Assembly (NCBI GenBank): GCA_910584845.1 | Contig: CAJUDH010000013.1 | Span: 1-64,000 of the forward strand | DNA length: 64,000 nucleotides | Direction of reading: 5' to 3' | From: an uncultured Lachnospiraceae bacterium | GTDB lineage: Bacteria > Bacillota > Clostridia > Lachnospirales > Lachnospiraceae | Shown: piece after piece, positions 16,863-26,406 of the stretch | How positions within the stretch are numbered: position 1 is the first letter of the stretch | Layout of the letters: every line of letters begins with the position of its first letter | Translations under genes and position numbers: made by a program | The notes under the pieces: generated by a model | Database searches by the model: none | Told to the model about the DNA's origin: nothing | What the model saw: only the letters and a program-made list of their open reading frames with translations

Positions 16863-17528
16863 TTAATTGAAATTTATCATACTTAAAAAGCTTTTTTTTA
16901 TTGGTTTCGTACAAATACTACAATTTTCAACAAAGGCAAGCACAGGCCCTTTGCCCAGCTTCCTGCCTTTATCGCCATACAGCTGGCCATAGCTGCCGAT
17001 TTTTATCTGCAAGGGTGCCATTTCCATGGCCACCACCACCGACTGGTCGTTGCCGGAGATGCCTGCATGGACTGTTCCTTTCAGCGCCCCCAATATAATA
17101 ATGTTGCCTTTGGCCGTTACCCGGGCGCCGTGGTGCACGTCTCCGATGATGACGATGCTGGCTTCCGAATCTAAAGATTCCCCCCTTTTTAAGTCCCCCC
17201 GGTAAAATTGCCCTGTACGGTAGGAAAGCTCCATGAGCTTTTGGTTTAAAGCCTTTTCGCAACGCTCAATCCTTTCGGCATTGTTGTCGATCAGGCAAAG
17301 CACCTCTACGCTTGAATTATCCGTGATGGTATTGACGATCTGAAACTCTTCTTTTGCAGTTAATTCTCTTCCCTCCAAGATCAGCGCAATCTGGACGCTG
17401 CCCCAAAATTTAGCGCTTTCCCTGAATTTGACAGCAATATCCGACAAAAGTTCCTCAAAGGTACAGTCCGGGTCAAGGAACACGCTCATTCCGGCCTTGC
17501 TGCTTTTGATCACTACTCTGCTTTTCAA
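16863..17528 (-). CDS. minC: Septum site-determining protein MinC
   Basis: A 221-residue FtsZ polymerisation inhibitor, positioned by MinD. The N-terminal FtsZ-inhibiting domain (about 1-100) is divergent. The C-terminal beta-helix is clear: FYRGDLKRGESLDSEASIVI, IGDVHHGARVTAKGNIIILG and ALKGTVHAGISGNDQSVVVA, with the MinD-contact segment MEMAPLQIKIG. It lies between mrdA (54 bases upstream) and minD (74 bases downstream). Confidence 0.93.
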   Translation of the reverse strand: MKSRVVIKSSKAGMSVFLDPDCTFEELLSDIAVKFRESAKFWGSVQIALILEGRELTAKEEFQIVNTITDNSSVEVLCLIDNNAERIERCEKALNQKLMELSYRTGQFYRGDLKRGESLDSEASIVIIGDVHHGARVTAKGNIIILGALKGTVHAGISGNDQSVVVAMEMAPLQIKIGSYGQLYGDKGRKLGKGPVLAFVENCSICTKPIKKSFLSMINFN

Positions 17529-17581
17529 CTTGCTCCCCTCTTTCCTTGTTTCATATGTCTCACACCTAACAAAAAGCGCTT

Positions 17582-20461
17582 TTAATCGCCAATGGTGACG
17601 TTGGAAGCCGCCAACGCCTTCTTTTTCATCACATCCTCAATACTCATGTAGCCATAATAAAACCGGTATACATTTTTGGCAATCATGGCCGCATTGGAAG
17701 AGGAATATCCGTAAGGGATATTGACCGTCACGCAAATATCCGGATTGGCATAAGGGCCGTAAGAAATAAAAAACGCATGGTTCCCCCGGGTTTTTTCCTC
17801 CTGGGCAGTACCGGTTTTCCCAGCGATTTCCACTTCCAAATCCCCGAATATCCGCTTAGAGGAACTTTCATAAATTACGTTGTGCATGCCCTGCTGCACC
17901 GCATCCCAGGTGCTTTCCTGAATATCAATATGGTCCACAACCTTAGGGGCGAAGTCCTCCACCAGCCGCCCTTCCGAATCTGTCATTTTGTCCAGCAGGC
18001 TTAGGTCAAACACCGTGCCCCGGTTGGCCAGCGCAGCCACATAACGGGACAGCTGAATATTGGAATACTGGTTGGTCCCCTGCCCCATGGCGGAACGCTC
18101 AGGGTCTTTGGTGGACATTTCCGGGGCCAATTCTGAAATTTCAACCCCGGAAGGGCGGTCCAGCCCAAACATGGTAGCATATTTCCGTAAAGCTTTTAAG
18201 CCCCGTTCCACGGAATATACCCCGTTTTCGTCGGTAGAAAGCCGGTGGGCCACCTCCGAAAAGAAATAGTTGCAGGAATTTTGAATACCGCCTACAATGT
18301 TAAGCGGCCCGTGAAAACCTGGATATGTCCAGCACTTGATATCCGGGGTCACTTCGGTATAATCCCCCGTACAGTCAATGAGTTCTTCCAAACTAATTGC
18401 CTGCTCTTCCAGCCCGGCCACAGCGGCAATGGGCTTAAAGGTAGAGCCCGGGGCCTTTTTTGTCTGGGTGGCGTTATTATACATAGGCAGGGACAAATCC
18501 TCCTGCAATTGGTTGAAATAAACGGCGTCCACCGTTCCAGAGAGGCGGTTATTATCATAGCTTGGATACGTAACCAACGCTTTTACCTCCCCTGTGTTAA
18601 TGTCGCTGATGACCACGGCGCCGGTGCAGGGGTCCAAAGCCAACTGGGCAGGCGTAATCTCAATATTGGAAATACGGTCAATCAGAAAGGTATAGGCGTA
18701 GTCCGGCCCGTTGGAACGTAAAAGGTACACTTGCTGCTCGTCATAAGGGAGGATCCCCTGGGCATACAATGCCAGGCATAGCTGGTTTCCCGTAATAATA
18801 TCATCGTTGACCAGGTAACGGCAAATCCGCTTGTCAAATTTCTTGTCATTCTTTAACTGTTCCAATACGGTTTCCACAAGCACTTCATAAATCGCGTCCG
18901 CGCTGGAATACTTGTCCCCCACGTCCAGTTGGGTGGTGTCAATCCAATTTTCGGCAATCCCGGCGTAAAAATAATCCCGAAGGCTGATTTCGTCTTCTTT
19001 CCAGGCCAGGTAAGCCTCGCTGTTGATGTCAATGCTGTCCCTTTTTATGATCCCTACCGTGTCGCTGGACAAATAGTTGTAAATATAAACCATATAAGAC
19101 ATCAGGTCTTTCGGAAGGTCTTTGAGCATGGTCGCATGTTCGCTCATCAACTCCCGGCGCAGCTGTTCGATGATCCTCTCTTTATTGGCGGAAAACTGGC
19201 TGTAAATTTCCTTTTCAATATCGGAGGCGTCGTCTTCGGCCATGGCCCCCAAAGAGAGCACATTATTGTTGATTAATTGATAATATGCGTCTTTAATAGG
19301 GATCTCTATTTTAGAAGCATCCGTAATCCGGTTGACTTCCACATCATAATTTACCAATTTGCTAACCAATATGCCGGCCAGGTGGCGCTCAATAAGGTGG
19401 TAAATCCCAATCTGCAAATCCCGGTCTATGGTCAGATAAACATCGTTGCCCGTGGTAGGGGCCGTCTCGGAGACCACTTCCATAATCCGCCCCACGTTAT
19501 TGACAATCAGGCTCCGGTACCCTTTCCCGCCCTGCAGGTAGGTTTCCATGTGTTCTTCTATCCCGATCCGCCCGACAACGTCATTCAGCTCATACTGCGG
19601 GTTTTTCTTTTGCAGTTCTTCCAGCTGGTCTTCCTGCATTTTGCCTGTGTACCCAATAATCGGGGCAAAATAAAGGCTGTCGTTATACTTTCGGATCGTA
19701 GATTCTTCAATATCCACCCCCTGCAGCACATCCATGTGCTCTAATATCTCCGTCATGGTCGCGTCATCCACATGGGAAGTGATTGTGACTGCCTCATACC
19801 TTTTGTACGCGGTCAAAGACATAGTATAGCGGATATTGATAATTTCCAGGGCTTCTTCATTCGACAAGATCAAGGGGTTGCCCCTTTCATCTTTCATTTC
19901 GTCCAGATGGTACCGTTTACGGCGTTGCTCTAACAGGTCCCGGGCGCTTATGGCAGTAGGGTACTTCCCGTCCGGGTCATTTAAATCATCCACGGACTTT
20001 ACACCGTAATAATCCCGGAGGAACCTTTTTCTGGCAGCTTCCGAACTGCTGGTATAAATGAACTCCCCCCCTTCGTCCAATCCGATCTCCAGCTTCCCTT
20101 GGACGGAATAGCCATGCTTCTTTAAAATCCGAACCAGCCGGAGGAGCATGGCATTCATGGAAGCCGAATCCGGGTAAGCCCCTATATCCTGGATGGTTAC
20201 CGAATAAGCTGGCTCGTTATATGCCAGCAGGTAGCCGTTGTGGTCATAAATATTCCCCCGTGTACCTGGAATCGACACTTCTTTTTGCGTCAGCCTGACA
20301 TAATCTTCCATGTACTTTTCCCCAGCCATAATCTGCAGGTGGAACAGCTTGACAATCAAAATCCCAAACATGGCCGTAAATATCAAGGCCAGTGCGCAAA
20401 GCCGGGAGGCAGCCATCTTTTGTGCCATCTCGCACAAAATGTCTTTTAAGTCTTTTAGCAT
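17582..20461 (-). CDS. mrdA: Penicillin-binding protein 2 (elongasome transpeptidase)
   Basis: A 959-residue class B PBP, considerably longer than the 600-700 residues of most PBP2. One N-terminal membrane anchor (about 21-42) precedes the pedestal/dimerisation domain starting at VSIPGTRGNIYDHNGYLLAY. An expanded middle region (about 370-590) is rich in charged helices and accounts for the extra length. The transpeptidase motifs are STFK (Ser near 672), SCN (near 729) and KTGT (near 883, IAGKTGTAQEE). It cross-links peptidoglycan during rod elongation with RodA and MreCD, whose genes flank it. The long insertion is typical of some Clostridia and its role is unknown. Confidence 0.93.
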   Translation of the reverse strand: MLKDLKDILCEMAQKMAASRLCALALIFTAMFGILIVKLFHLQIMAGEKYMEDYVRLTQKEVSIPGTRGNIYDHNGYLLAYNEPAYSVTIQDIGAYPDSASMNAMLLRLVRILKKHGYSVQGKLEIGLDEGGEFIYTSSSEAARKRFLRDYYGVKSVDDLNDPDGKYPTAISARDLLEQRRKRYHLDEMKDERGNPLILSNEEALEIINIRYTMSLTAYKRYEAVTITSHVDDATMTEILEHMDVLQGVDIEESTIRKYNDSLYFAPIIGYTGKMQEDQLEELQKKNPQYELNDVVGRIGIEEHMETYLQGGKGYRSLIVNNVGRIMEVVSETAPTTGNDVYLTIDRDLQIGIYHLIERHLAGILVSKLVNYDVEVNRITDASKIEIPIKDAYYQLINNNVLSLGAMAEDDASDIEKEIYSQFSANKERIIEQLRRELMSEHATMLKDLPKDLMSYMVYIYNYLSSDTVGIIKRDSIDINSEAYLAWKEDEISLRDYFYAGIAENWIDTTQLDVGDKYSSADAIYEVLVETVLEQLKNDKKFDKRICRYLVNDDIITGNQLCLALYAQGILPYDEQQVYLLRSNGPDYAYTFLIDRISNIEITPAQLALDPCTGAVVISDINTGEVKALVTYPSYDNNRLSGTVDAVYFNQLQEDLSLPMYNNATQTKKAPGSTFKPIAAVAGLEEQAISLEELIDCTGDYTEVTPDIKCWTYPGFHGPLNIVGGIQNSCNYFFSEVAHRLSTDENGVYSVERGLKALRKYATMFGLDRPSGVEISELAPEMSTKDPERSAMGQGTNQYSNIQLSRYVAALANRGTVFDLSLLDKMTDSEGRLVEDFAPKVVDHIDIQESTWDAVQQGMHNVIYESSSKRIFGDLEVEIAGKTGTAQEEKTRGNHAFFISYGPYANPDICVTVNIPYGYSSSNAAMIAKNVYRFYYGYMSIEDVMKKKALAASNVTIGD

Positions 20462-20467
20462 CCCCTG

Positions 20468-20974
20468 TCAATCTCTCCTTTTTTCCAATTCCTCCAACCG
20501 CCTGTTTGTAAATAAAAAGGACCGGTACAATAAGAGCGTCGCCACCGTCGTAAAAATCATTTCAGGCAGGATAATCTCCCGAAAATAGAAAAAAAAGTCC
20601 AATTTGTTCCGAATCAGGAACCGAAATACGTAAATATAACAATTGTAAGCCACTTCGTTGATCAGGCTTAAAATCAACGGCAACGTAATATAGTCTTCGT
20701 AATAATATTTTGTGCATATGCCGTTAAAATAGCCTAAATGGATAAACAGCAGTGTGTAAAACCCAAACGGCCCGCTGTAAAACAAATCCAGTAAAATCCC
20801 GGCCAGCAGCCCGTACCACAGCCCTGCCGACTTGCCGTAAATAAAGCCAAACGAAAAAGTGAGGATCAGCAGCAGGTTAGGGGTTGCCGCCAGGAACGGG
20901 AGCAACGGGAATACCCCGCTCTGGATGGTAAAAGCCAATAGCATAAGCAATATGTTTAAACCGATTCGTCTCAT
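20468..20974 (-). CDS. mreD: Rod shape-determining membrane protein MreD
   Basis: A 168-residue membrane protein with about five helices and the family pattern FSFGFIYGKSAGLWYGLLAG then ILLDLFYSGPFGFYTLLF. It is part of the elongasome scaffold linking MreC, PBP2 and RodA. It overlaps mreC by four bases and is 6 bases from mrdA. Confidence 0.93.
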   Translation of the reverse strand: MRRIGLNILLMLLAFTIQSGVFPLLPFLAATPNLLLILTFSFGFIYGKSAGLWYGLLAGILLDLFYSGPFGFYTLLFIHLGYFNGICTKYYYEDYITLPLILSLINEVAYNCYIYVFRFLIRNKLDFFFYFREIILPEMIFTTVATLLLYRSFLFTNRRLEELEKRRD

Positions 20975-21837
20975 TCCTGCACTTCCTGTCCTAATGCCTC
21001 CGCCTGCATGGGGTCTTCTTTCAGCTGCAAAATCACCAGTACTTCCTGCAGATTGTTAAACTTTGCCACAGGGACCAGGTACCCTGACTTGGTCAGGCGG
21101 GTATCGTCTGTAGTGATGTCCGTAGCATAGCCAATCAGGATGCCGGGCAGGTACTTGGAACTGGTGTGGGAAGTGACGATCCGGTCCCCGTCTTTCACGT
21201 CCCCGTCTTGTTTAATTCCGGTAACCCGCAGCCGCTTTTCAGAAAATAAGGTCAAATCCCCGGCCACGATACAGCTGTCCCCGGACTGTTGGGACATTCC
21301 GCTAACCCGGCTCATATCATCAATAATTGACCGGACGGTGGCATAGTTTGCCCCAACGTCGGTGACAATGCCTACCAGGCCGCCGCCGGCAATGACGTTG
21401 GCGTCTACCCGGACGCCGTCGGCGGACCCTTTGTTGATCCGGAATACCTGGAACCAGTCCCCGGAATCCTTGGCAATGACCCGGGCACCGATTTTTTCAT
21501 ATTGCTGATAATCCTGGTCCAGCTGATAGAGGTCCCGTAACCGTTCCAATTCAAACTTTTCTGCCTGCAGGCGGACATTTTCTTCCGTCAGCATGTCTAT
21601 CTGCTCTTTTAGCCGCTGGTTTTCTTCCACAGCCCCTTTAAACCGGGTGTAGTCGGTAATTTCGTTATAAATCAGGGTTCCGGCGCGGTTCACGCCGGAC
21701 TGAACCGGAATCAGGAAATAGCCAACCCCGGTACGCAACGGTTCCAGGAAGCCATCCCTAACCGATGTGACAATAATCAACGCAATGCAAAAAAACGACA
21801 AAATAACCAGGGCATATTTGCTACGTTTGGATTCCAT
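20971..21837 (-). CDS. mreC: Rod shape-determining protein MreC
   Basis: A 288-residue protein with a single N-terminal membrane helix (about 8-27), a coiled coil (about 75-110, EENQRLKEQIDMLTEENVRL) and the beta-barrel MreC core (GARVIAKDSGDWFQVFRINK, VIAGGGLVGIVTDVG, ILIGYATDI). Polymers of MreC activate PBP2. It starts immediately after the radC stop. No mreB lies beside it, although mreB normally precedes mreC. Confidence 0.95.
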   Translation of the reverse strand: MESKRSKYALVILSFFCIALIIVTSVRDGFLEPLRTGVGYFLIPVQSGVNRAGTLIYNEITDYTRFKGAVEENQRLKEQIDMLTEENVRLQAEKFELERLRDLYQLDQDYQQYEKIGARVIAKDSGDWFQVFRINKGSADGVRVDANVIAGGGLVGIVTDVGANYATVRSIIDDMSRVSGMSQQSGDSCIVAGDLTLFSEKRLRVTGIKQDGDVKDGDRIVTSHTSSKYLPGILIGYATDITTDDTRLTKSGYLVPVAKFNNLQEVLVILQLKEDPMQAEALGQEVQE

Positions 21838-22524
21838 CTAAATCAATCCTCGCTCTTTCATGCTTACATAAGTGTGTTCGCCAATGATTACATGGTCCTG
21901 AAGGCGTATATCCATCAAAACCCCCGCCTCTTTAACCCTCTGGGTCAGCATCACGTCCTCCCGGCTGGGCTCCGGGTCGCCGCTGGGGTGGTTATGCACC
22001 AAGATCAAGCTTACTGCCTGGTAGCGCAGGGCTTCGATAAAAATTTCCCTGGGGGTAGCCAGGGATGCGTTTACCGTACCTTTGGAAATCTGGATTTCCT
22101 GGATCAGCATCTGTTTGGTATTAAACAGCATCACGTGGAATTGCTCCTGCCCCTGATGCCGCATATCTTCCTGGTAATATTCGGCTACCGAACCCGGATC
22201 CCGGAATATTAACGGGCGCCCCAGGGCTTTCCGCTTCCAGATCCGCCGGGAAAGCTCCCCTACACATAAAAGTTGGATCCCCTTGACATTGCCGATTCCT
22301 TTTATAGAGGTCAGCTCTGGCAGAGAAAGATGCAAAAGCCCTAAAATACCGTCTTTTGGGTAATTTAAGGCCAGGATTTTTGAGGCTAGGTCCAGGGAAT
22401 TGGCTTTGGGGGAACCGGTCCGGATAATAATGGACAAAAGCTCCACGTCACTTAAACGCTCTGGCCCTTCCCTTTGGCAGCGCTCGTAAGGTCTGTCATC
22501 ATTGGGCATGTCTTTGATTTTCAT
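21838..22524 (-). CDS. radC: RadC-family JAB1/MPN-domain protein
   Basis: A 228-residue protein. A helix-hairpin-helix region (about 70-95, LPELTSIKGIGNVKGIQLLC) precedes the JAB metalloprotease-like domain with metal ligands in LILVHNHPSGDPEPSREDV and an upstream Glu (REIFIEAL). Despite its name the family has no confirmed DNA-repair role. The ATG at 22524 with AGAAAGGAAAAAG upstream is preferred over a TTG at 22557. It heads the shape/division cluster, as in many Firmicutes. Confidence 0.92.
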   Translation of the reverse strand: MKIKDMPNDDRPYERCQREGPERLSDVELLSIIIRTGSPKANSLDLASKILALNYPKDGILGLLHLSLPELTSIKGIGNVKGIQLLCVGELSRRIWKRKALGRPLIFRDPGSVAEYYQEDMRHQGQEQFHVMLFNTKQMLIQEIQISKGTVNASLATPREIFIEALRYQAVSLILVHNHPSGDPEPSREDVMLTQRVKEAGVLMDIRLQDHVIIGEHTYVSMKERGLI

Positions 22525-22635
22525 GGGTATCTTTTTCCTTTCTGCCTGACTCTCCAAGTACGCGTCCGGGATAAGATACCCACCTATATTACCATAAAAT
22601 TCAAACTATGTATACAAAAACTTGGCCATTAAATC

Positions 22636-23604
22636 TTAAGGTTTAAAGAAGTCGGCCAACCTTTTTCCGTTCTTCTCGTCCCTAAGCCGTCCGGCCGCAT
22701 CAAAGCCGTCCGGTATGGCCTCCTCGCAAAAACCTTTGAAAAAACGGCATTCATCGTCGTTACAGGCCTGTGCGTCTTTCAATCTTACATCGCAGTGGAA
22801 AACATGGGTCAAAACATATTGCGGGTTATGGTAAAAACGGTAGAGGAAAGGCACGTCGTTTTCCGTCAGGGCCGCCGCCAAAATCGCAGCCTGCCCCTTT
22901 AAAAAATCGCCGGAGGCAGTCATCAGGTAAGTGGGGGGGAATTTCCCGGTAATGTAGGGGAGGGCGCTGATTTGCCCCCATAGTTCTTTTGTAGCTTGTT
23001 TTGGCATCAATTCCTTTAGCAAAGCCAAGGATTTGTTATTGCAGTTGTCCCGGTCAACTCTGTAAACGCCGCAATTTAAAGCAATTGCCCTAGGGCAGAA
23101 ACCTTCCGGCGCCCGAAACGCGAACTTTGCCGCATAGCCGGGGTTGGTACAGATACAGGCGTATAGGCCTAATATGTGGGCGCCGGCAGAGTCCCCGACA
23201 GCAAAGACATGTTTCCGGTCAAAACCATAAGCCCCGCTATTGGCTAACACCCAGCAAAACACGTCATTGGTATCCTCCAAAGAAGCCGGGAATTTGGCTT
23301 CCGGGGCCAGGCGGTAAGTAAAATTAACGACGGCAAAACCTCTTTTTGCAAGATCCATACAATAATACTGATACCGTTCTTTATCTCCATAAACCCAGCC
23401 TCCCCCATGGACACTGACAATCACCGGAAGCTCTTCTCCGGCACGCTCTTTGGGCCGGTATACATCCAGAACATGCCATTGGGGGTCGCTTCCATAAACA
23501 ATATCGTCAAAACGGAGGATTTCTTCCGGGGTGGTAAGGCCAGAATCCCGCAAATCATCATTTTTTTTAAATTCCTTTCGTATTATCCTACTGATTAACG
23601 ACAT
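22636..23604 (-). CDS. Alpha/beta hydrolase (hormone-sensitive-lipase-like esterase)
   Basis: A 322-residue cytoplasmic esterase. The oxyanion motif HGGGWVYGD is at about 66-74 and the nucleophile Ser139 sits in AVGDSAGAH. A likely acid (TASGDFLKG region) and His (LTHVFHCD) follow. GGAGGAGG before the ATG at 23604 decides the start; a longer upstream frame is rejected. Substrate unknown; family members hydrolyse short-chain esters. It is a single gene, and the 183 bases to the next gene hold no clear signal. Confidence 0.85.
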   Translation of the reverse strand: MSLISRIIRKEFKKNDDLRDSGLTTPEEILRFDDIVYGSDPQWHVLDVYRPKERAGEELPVIVSVHGGGWVYGDKERYQYYCMDLAKRGFAVVNFTYRLAPEAKFPASLEDTNDVFCWVLANSGAYGFDRKHVFAVGDSAGAHILGLYACICTNPGYAAKFAFRAPEGFCPRAIALNCGVYRVDRDNCNNKSLALLKELMPKQATKELWGQISALPYITGKFPPTYLMTASGDFLKGQAAILAAALTENDVPFLYRFYHNPQYVLTHVFHCDVRLKDAQACNDDECRFFKGFCEEAIPDGFDAAGRLRDEKNGKRLADFFKP

Positions 23605-23787
23605 AATTTCCTCCTCCTTCTTTCCAATAGCCCTATGGTTAATTATACCAATTTGCACCCATGATAGCAACCCTTTCCTGCCTGCAATACAAAAAGAAGA
23701 TGGAAAGGCCCCTCACTGGAAAAGCTTGTTCCGTCTCCTTTTTGCATTGCAAAACAACCGAATTTACAAAATTTTTATGCCGGTACA

Positions 23788-24525
23788 CTAGTTGTCTAAC
23801 TTTTTTATGGTCAGCATGGCGCTGGTTCCATTTTGTAGTGATACGGCCACTGCCAGGGGGGCTGACACGGCCATATCAATGGACGCCCCGGCGCCCAGCG
23901 GGAGGATCACGCTTCCGCTAAAGGAAACCTCCTGCCCCGGCATCGCCGGGCGTACCTGAACAGCCTCAGTAATATTGGTACCGTCCTGGCGTACCGCTAC
24001 CGTCAATGTAGTATTTTTCATGGTGGACAGCGTGCACGAATAATGGACCTCATAGATCCCCGTATTGGCAACGGTAATACTGCCGGCCGGCTCATAAGCC
24101 ATGCCCAAGGCCAGCATGGTGCCTGGCAGCGGGACCGGTTGCGCCCCGTTAAGGGGTATGTCTAACGTTTGAGGCGTATTATTATAAAGCCCCCCGTATG
24201 CCGCTACCCCTAAGATGATCGGCCCTGCAGGCCCAATAGGCCCCGCCGGGCCCTGCAGCCCCCTGGGGCCTATTGGGCCGGTGGCCCCCGCCGGGCCTGT
24301 TGGGCCGGTGGCCCCGGTAGCCCCCGCCGGGCCTGTTGGCCCGATAAAGCCCTGGGGGCTTTTGCAGCACCTGCCGGGAGCCCAGTAACAACTTTGTCCA
24401 ATCATATTTCGGCAATTTTCTTCCGCCAAAAGCCCACAGCTTTCTCTGGCATATAAAAAGGCTTCGTCATTGGAGCAAGTTTTTCCATATTCTCTATAAC
24501 ATCTGCCAAAGTCTCTTTGATACAT
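23788..24525 (-). CDS. Collagen-like surface protein with BclA-type C-terminal domain
   Basis: A 245-residue protein in three parts. A Cys-rich head (residues 1-55) has eight Cys (FGRCYREYGKTCSN, ARESCGLLAEENC, SCYWAPGRCCK). A Gly-X-Y collagen tract of about 16 triplets (about 58-105, GPTGPAGATGATGPTGPAG) follows. The C-terminal beta-rich globule (about 106-245, ITVANTGIYEVHYSCTLST) resembles the C1q/TNF-like domain of Bacillus exosporium BclA. No signal peptide is seen, as in exosporium proteins, which assemble in the mother cell. Spore-surface location is inferred. The Cys head could cross-link trimers. Confidence 0.85.
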   Translation of the reverse strand: MYQRDFGRCYREYGKTCSNDEAFLYARESCGLLAEENCRNMIGQSCYWAPGRCCKSPQGFIGPTGPAGATGATGPTGPAGATGPIGPRGLQGPAGPIGPAGPIILGVAAYGGLYNNTPQTLDIPLNGAQPVPLPGTMLALGMAYEPAGSITVANTGIYEVHYSCTLSTMKNTTLTVAVRQDGTNITEAVQVRPAMPGQEVSFSGSVILPLGAGASIDMAVSAPLAVAVSLQNGTSAMLTIKKLDN

Positions 24526-24599
24526 AGGTTTCTCCCCTCTAACTTTTTACAGCCGGAAATGCTTGGCCTACTATAGTTTATGAGGCTTGGCAGATTTTG

Positions 24600-25715
24600 T
24601 TACTTTTGCTTTAATGCCAAAATATCTTGTGGGTCGATCTGGACTATAACCATATCCCCTACCCGTATATGGGCACCGGCGTTTTCCCTCCAACGGTCCT
24701 TTGGCATTTCCAAACGGATCTGGGCATTGTGGGGGCCAGGAATGGCTTCCCTGGGTTTTACTATGGCTACTATGTTAAAAACATCTTCCACGATCCGGCA
24801 AACCCGGCACTCGATGCGGTTTGGTTTTTTATTTGGATGGCCTTGGGGCCCTCCCCCTTTCGCCAAACGGACCGCGTGGCTTTGGACGCCCACATAGGAG
24901 ACATCCTTTGGCACCGGGCGGCCGCAATCCAAGTTTATGCCCCAGTCCCTGGCGAACACCCACCCCTCCCGGTCCCGGTCCGGCTCTGCCGCAGAATAAT
25001 TTTTGCAGCCGGAAAGCAGGCAGGCGGCTAAGGTTTTCGGCTCTTCAAACATGGCCTTTACCGGAACCGGGGGCGTAGAGGCCCCCTGGTCCATAACACA
25101 GGCATAATCACAGATCCGGTAAATTTCATCCCGGCTGTGGGAGACAAATAAAACAGGGATCTCCAACCCTTTCAATATGTCCATCAGTTCCAGCTCCAGT
25201 TTCCAGCAAAGGTAGCCGTCCAGGGCAGAAAAAGGTTCGTCCAACATCAAAAGTTTGGGCCTGGCCAGCAAAAGCCTGGCCAAAGCCACCCTTTGCTGTT
25301 GGCCACCGGACAATTGAAAAGGGCGGTGGCTTTCCAGCCCGGTCAGGTAAAACTTCCCTATCATCTCTTCTACGGCTGCTTCTGCCTTTTTCTTGTCCTT
25401 TTCCACTGAGCGGACTCCGGCCATCAAGTTTTTTTGCACTGTCATGTTGGGGAAAAGGGCATAGTTTTGAAATAACAGCCCCACATGGCGTTTTTGGGGG
25501 GGAAGGTTTATCCTTTCCTGTGCGTCAAAAAGAGGCGTCCCATCCAGCTCGATCCGCCCGCTGTCCGGCTTTATAACCCCCGCGATGCAGCGTAGCGTCA
25601 CGCTCTTTCCGCAACCGGAAGCCCCCAGAATCCCAAGGACCCCTGTTTTCGCCTCAAATTGGGCAGAAAGCTGAAAATCCCCAAAATCTTTATAGATGTC
25701 CACTGTCAGGGCCAT
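24600..25715 (-). CDS. modC: Molybdate ABC transporter ATP-binding protein
   Basis: A 371-residue ABC ATPase that powers molybdate import. Walker A is GASGCGKS (33-40), signature LSGGQQQRVALARLL, Walker B KLLMLDEPFSALDG, switch His in LFVSHSRDE. The extended C-terminus (about 270-371, ending ICRVGDMVIVQIDPQDILAL-like sequence) is a TOBE/MOP-type oxyanion-binding domain. It is the last gene of the molybdenum operon, 13 bases after modB. Confidence 0.93.
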   Translation of the reverse strand: MALTVDIYKDFGDFQLSAQFEAKTGVLGILGASGCGKSVTLRCIAGVIKPDSGRIELDGTPLFDAQERINLPPQKRHVGLLFQNYALFPNMTVQKNLMAGVRSVEKDKKKAEAAVEEMIGKFYLTGLESHRPFQLSGGQQQRVALARLLLARPKLLMLDEPFSALDGYLCWKLELELMDILKGLEIPVLFVSHSRDEIYRICDYACVMDQGASTPPVPVKAMFEEPKTLAACLLSGCKNYSAAEPDRDREGWVFARDWGINLDCGRPVPKDVSYVGVQSHAVRLAKGGGPQGHPNKKPNRIECRVCRIVEDVFNIVAIVKPREAIPGPHNAQIRLEMPKDRWRENAGAHIRVGDMVIVQIDPQDILALKQK

Positions 25716-25728
25716 GGCCTCACCCTCC

Positions 25729-26394
25729 CTATTTTTTATCCTTACCTTTGTGTTCCAGCAGGTTCACGGCCAGAAGCACCGCGGCCGAAATTGCCAGGTT
25801 TACCAGGACCCACCGCAGGGCAAGCCCTTCATCCCCCGTCCGCCATAATTGATAGACTGTGGTGGATATTGTGGATGTCCTCCCCGGCGTATAACCTGCC
25901 AACATGCTGGTAGCCCCATATTCTCCCAAAGCCCTGGCAAACGCCAGCACCAAACCGGCCAGGACCCCTTGCCGGCATGCCGGCATACGGATATGCCAGA
26001 AAATATAGGTATTGGATAACCCCAATGTCTGCCCGGAATAAGACAAAGTCTCGTCAAACCCCTCAAATGCGCCCCTTGCCGTCCGGTACATCAGCGGAAA
26101 AGATACCACTATGGAAGCGAAAATGGCGGAATACCAGGACATCACCAGCTTTACGCCAAATTGCCCCAAGGCCCATGCCCCCAAAGGGCGCCTGGCCCCC
26201 AACAGCAGCAGTAAAAAGTAGCCGACTACTGTGGGAGGCAGTACCAGGGGAAGGGTCAGTATGATGTCCAGGACCCCTTTTGCCACCTTATTCAACCTTG
26301 CAATATAATAAGCGGCAAAAATGCCGGAAAAAAAGACAACCACACTGGAGACCGCAGCGATCCGCAGCGAATTGTACAGCGGATACCAATCCAT
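25729..26394 (-). CDS. modB: Molybdate ABC transporter permease
   Basis: A 221-residue membrane protein with five to six helices. The coupling motif with ATPase is FARALGEYGATSMLAGYTPG, and LPLVLPPTVVGYFLLLLLG is typical of ModB. It pairs with ModC for molybdate (possibly tungstate) uptake. It starts 12 bases after modA. Confidence 0.94.
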   Translation of the reverse strand: MDWYPLYNSLRIAAVSSVVVFFSGIFAAYYIARLNKVAKGVLDIILTLPLVLPPTVVGYFLLLLLGARRPLGAWALGQFGVKLVMSWYSAIFASIVVSFPLMYRTARGAFEGFDETLSYSGQTLGLSNTYIFWHIRMPACRQGVLAGLVLAFARALGEYGATSMLAGYTPGRTSTISTTVYQLWRTGDEGLALRWVLVNLAISAAVLLAVNLLEHKGKDKK

Positions 26395-26406
26395 AATCCC
26401 CCTCCG

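Noticed and set aside
18245..18721. Long plus-strand reading frames across the min/mre/mrdA region
   Set aside because: They are antisense to strongly conserved genes, lack ribosome sites and have no recognisable domains.
24225..24350. GC-rich repeats at first resembling a minisatellite or CRISPR-like array
   Set aside because: They are the Gly-X-Y codons of the collagen-like gene in frame; there are no spacers.
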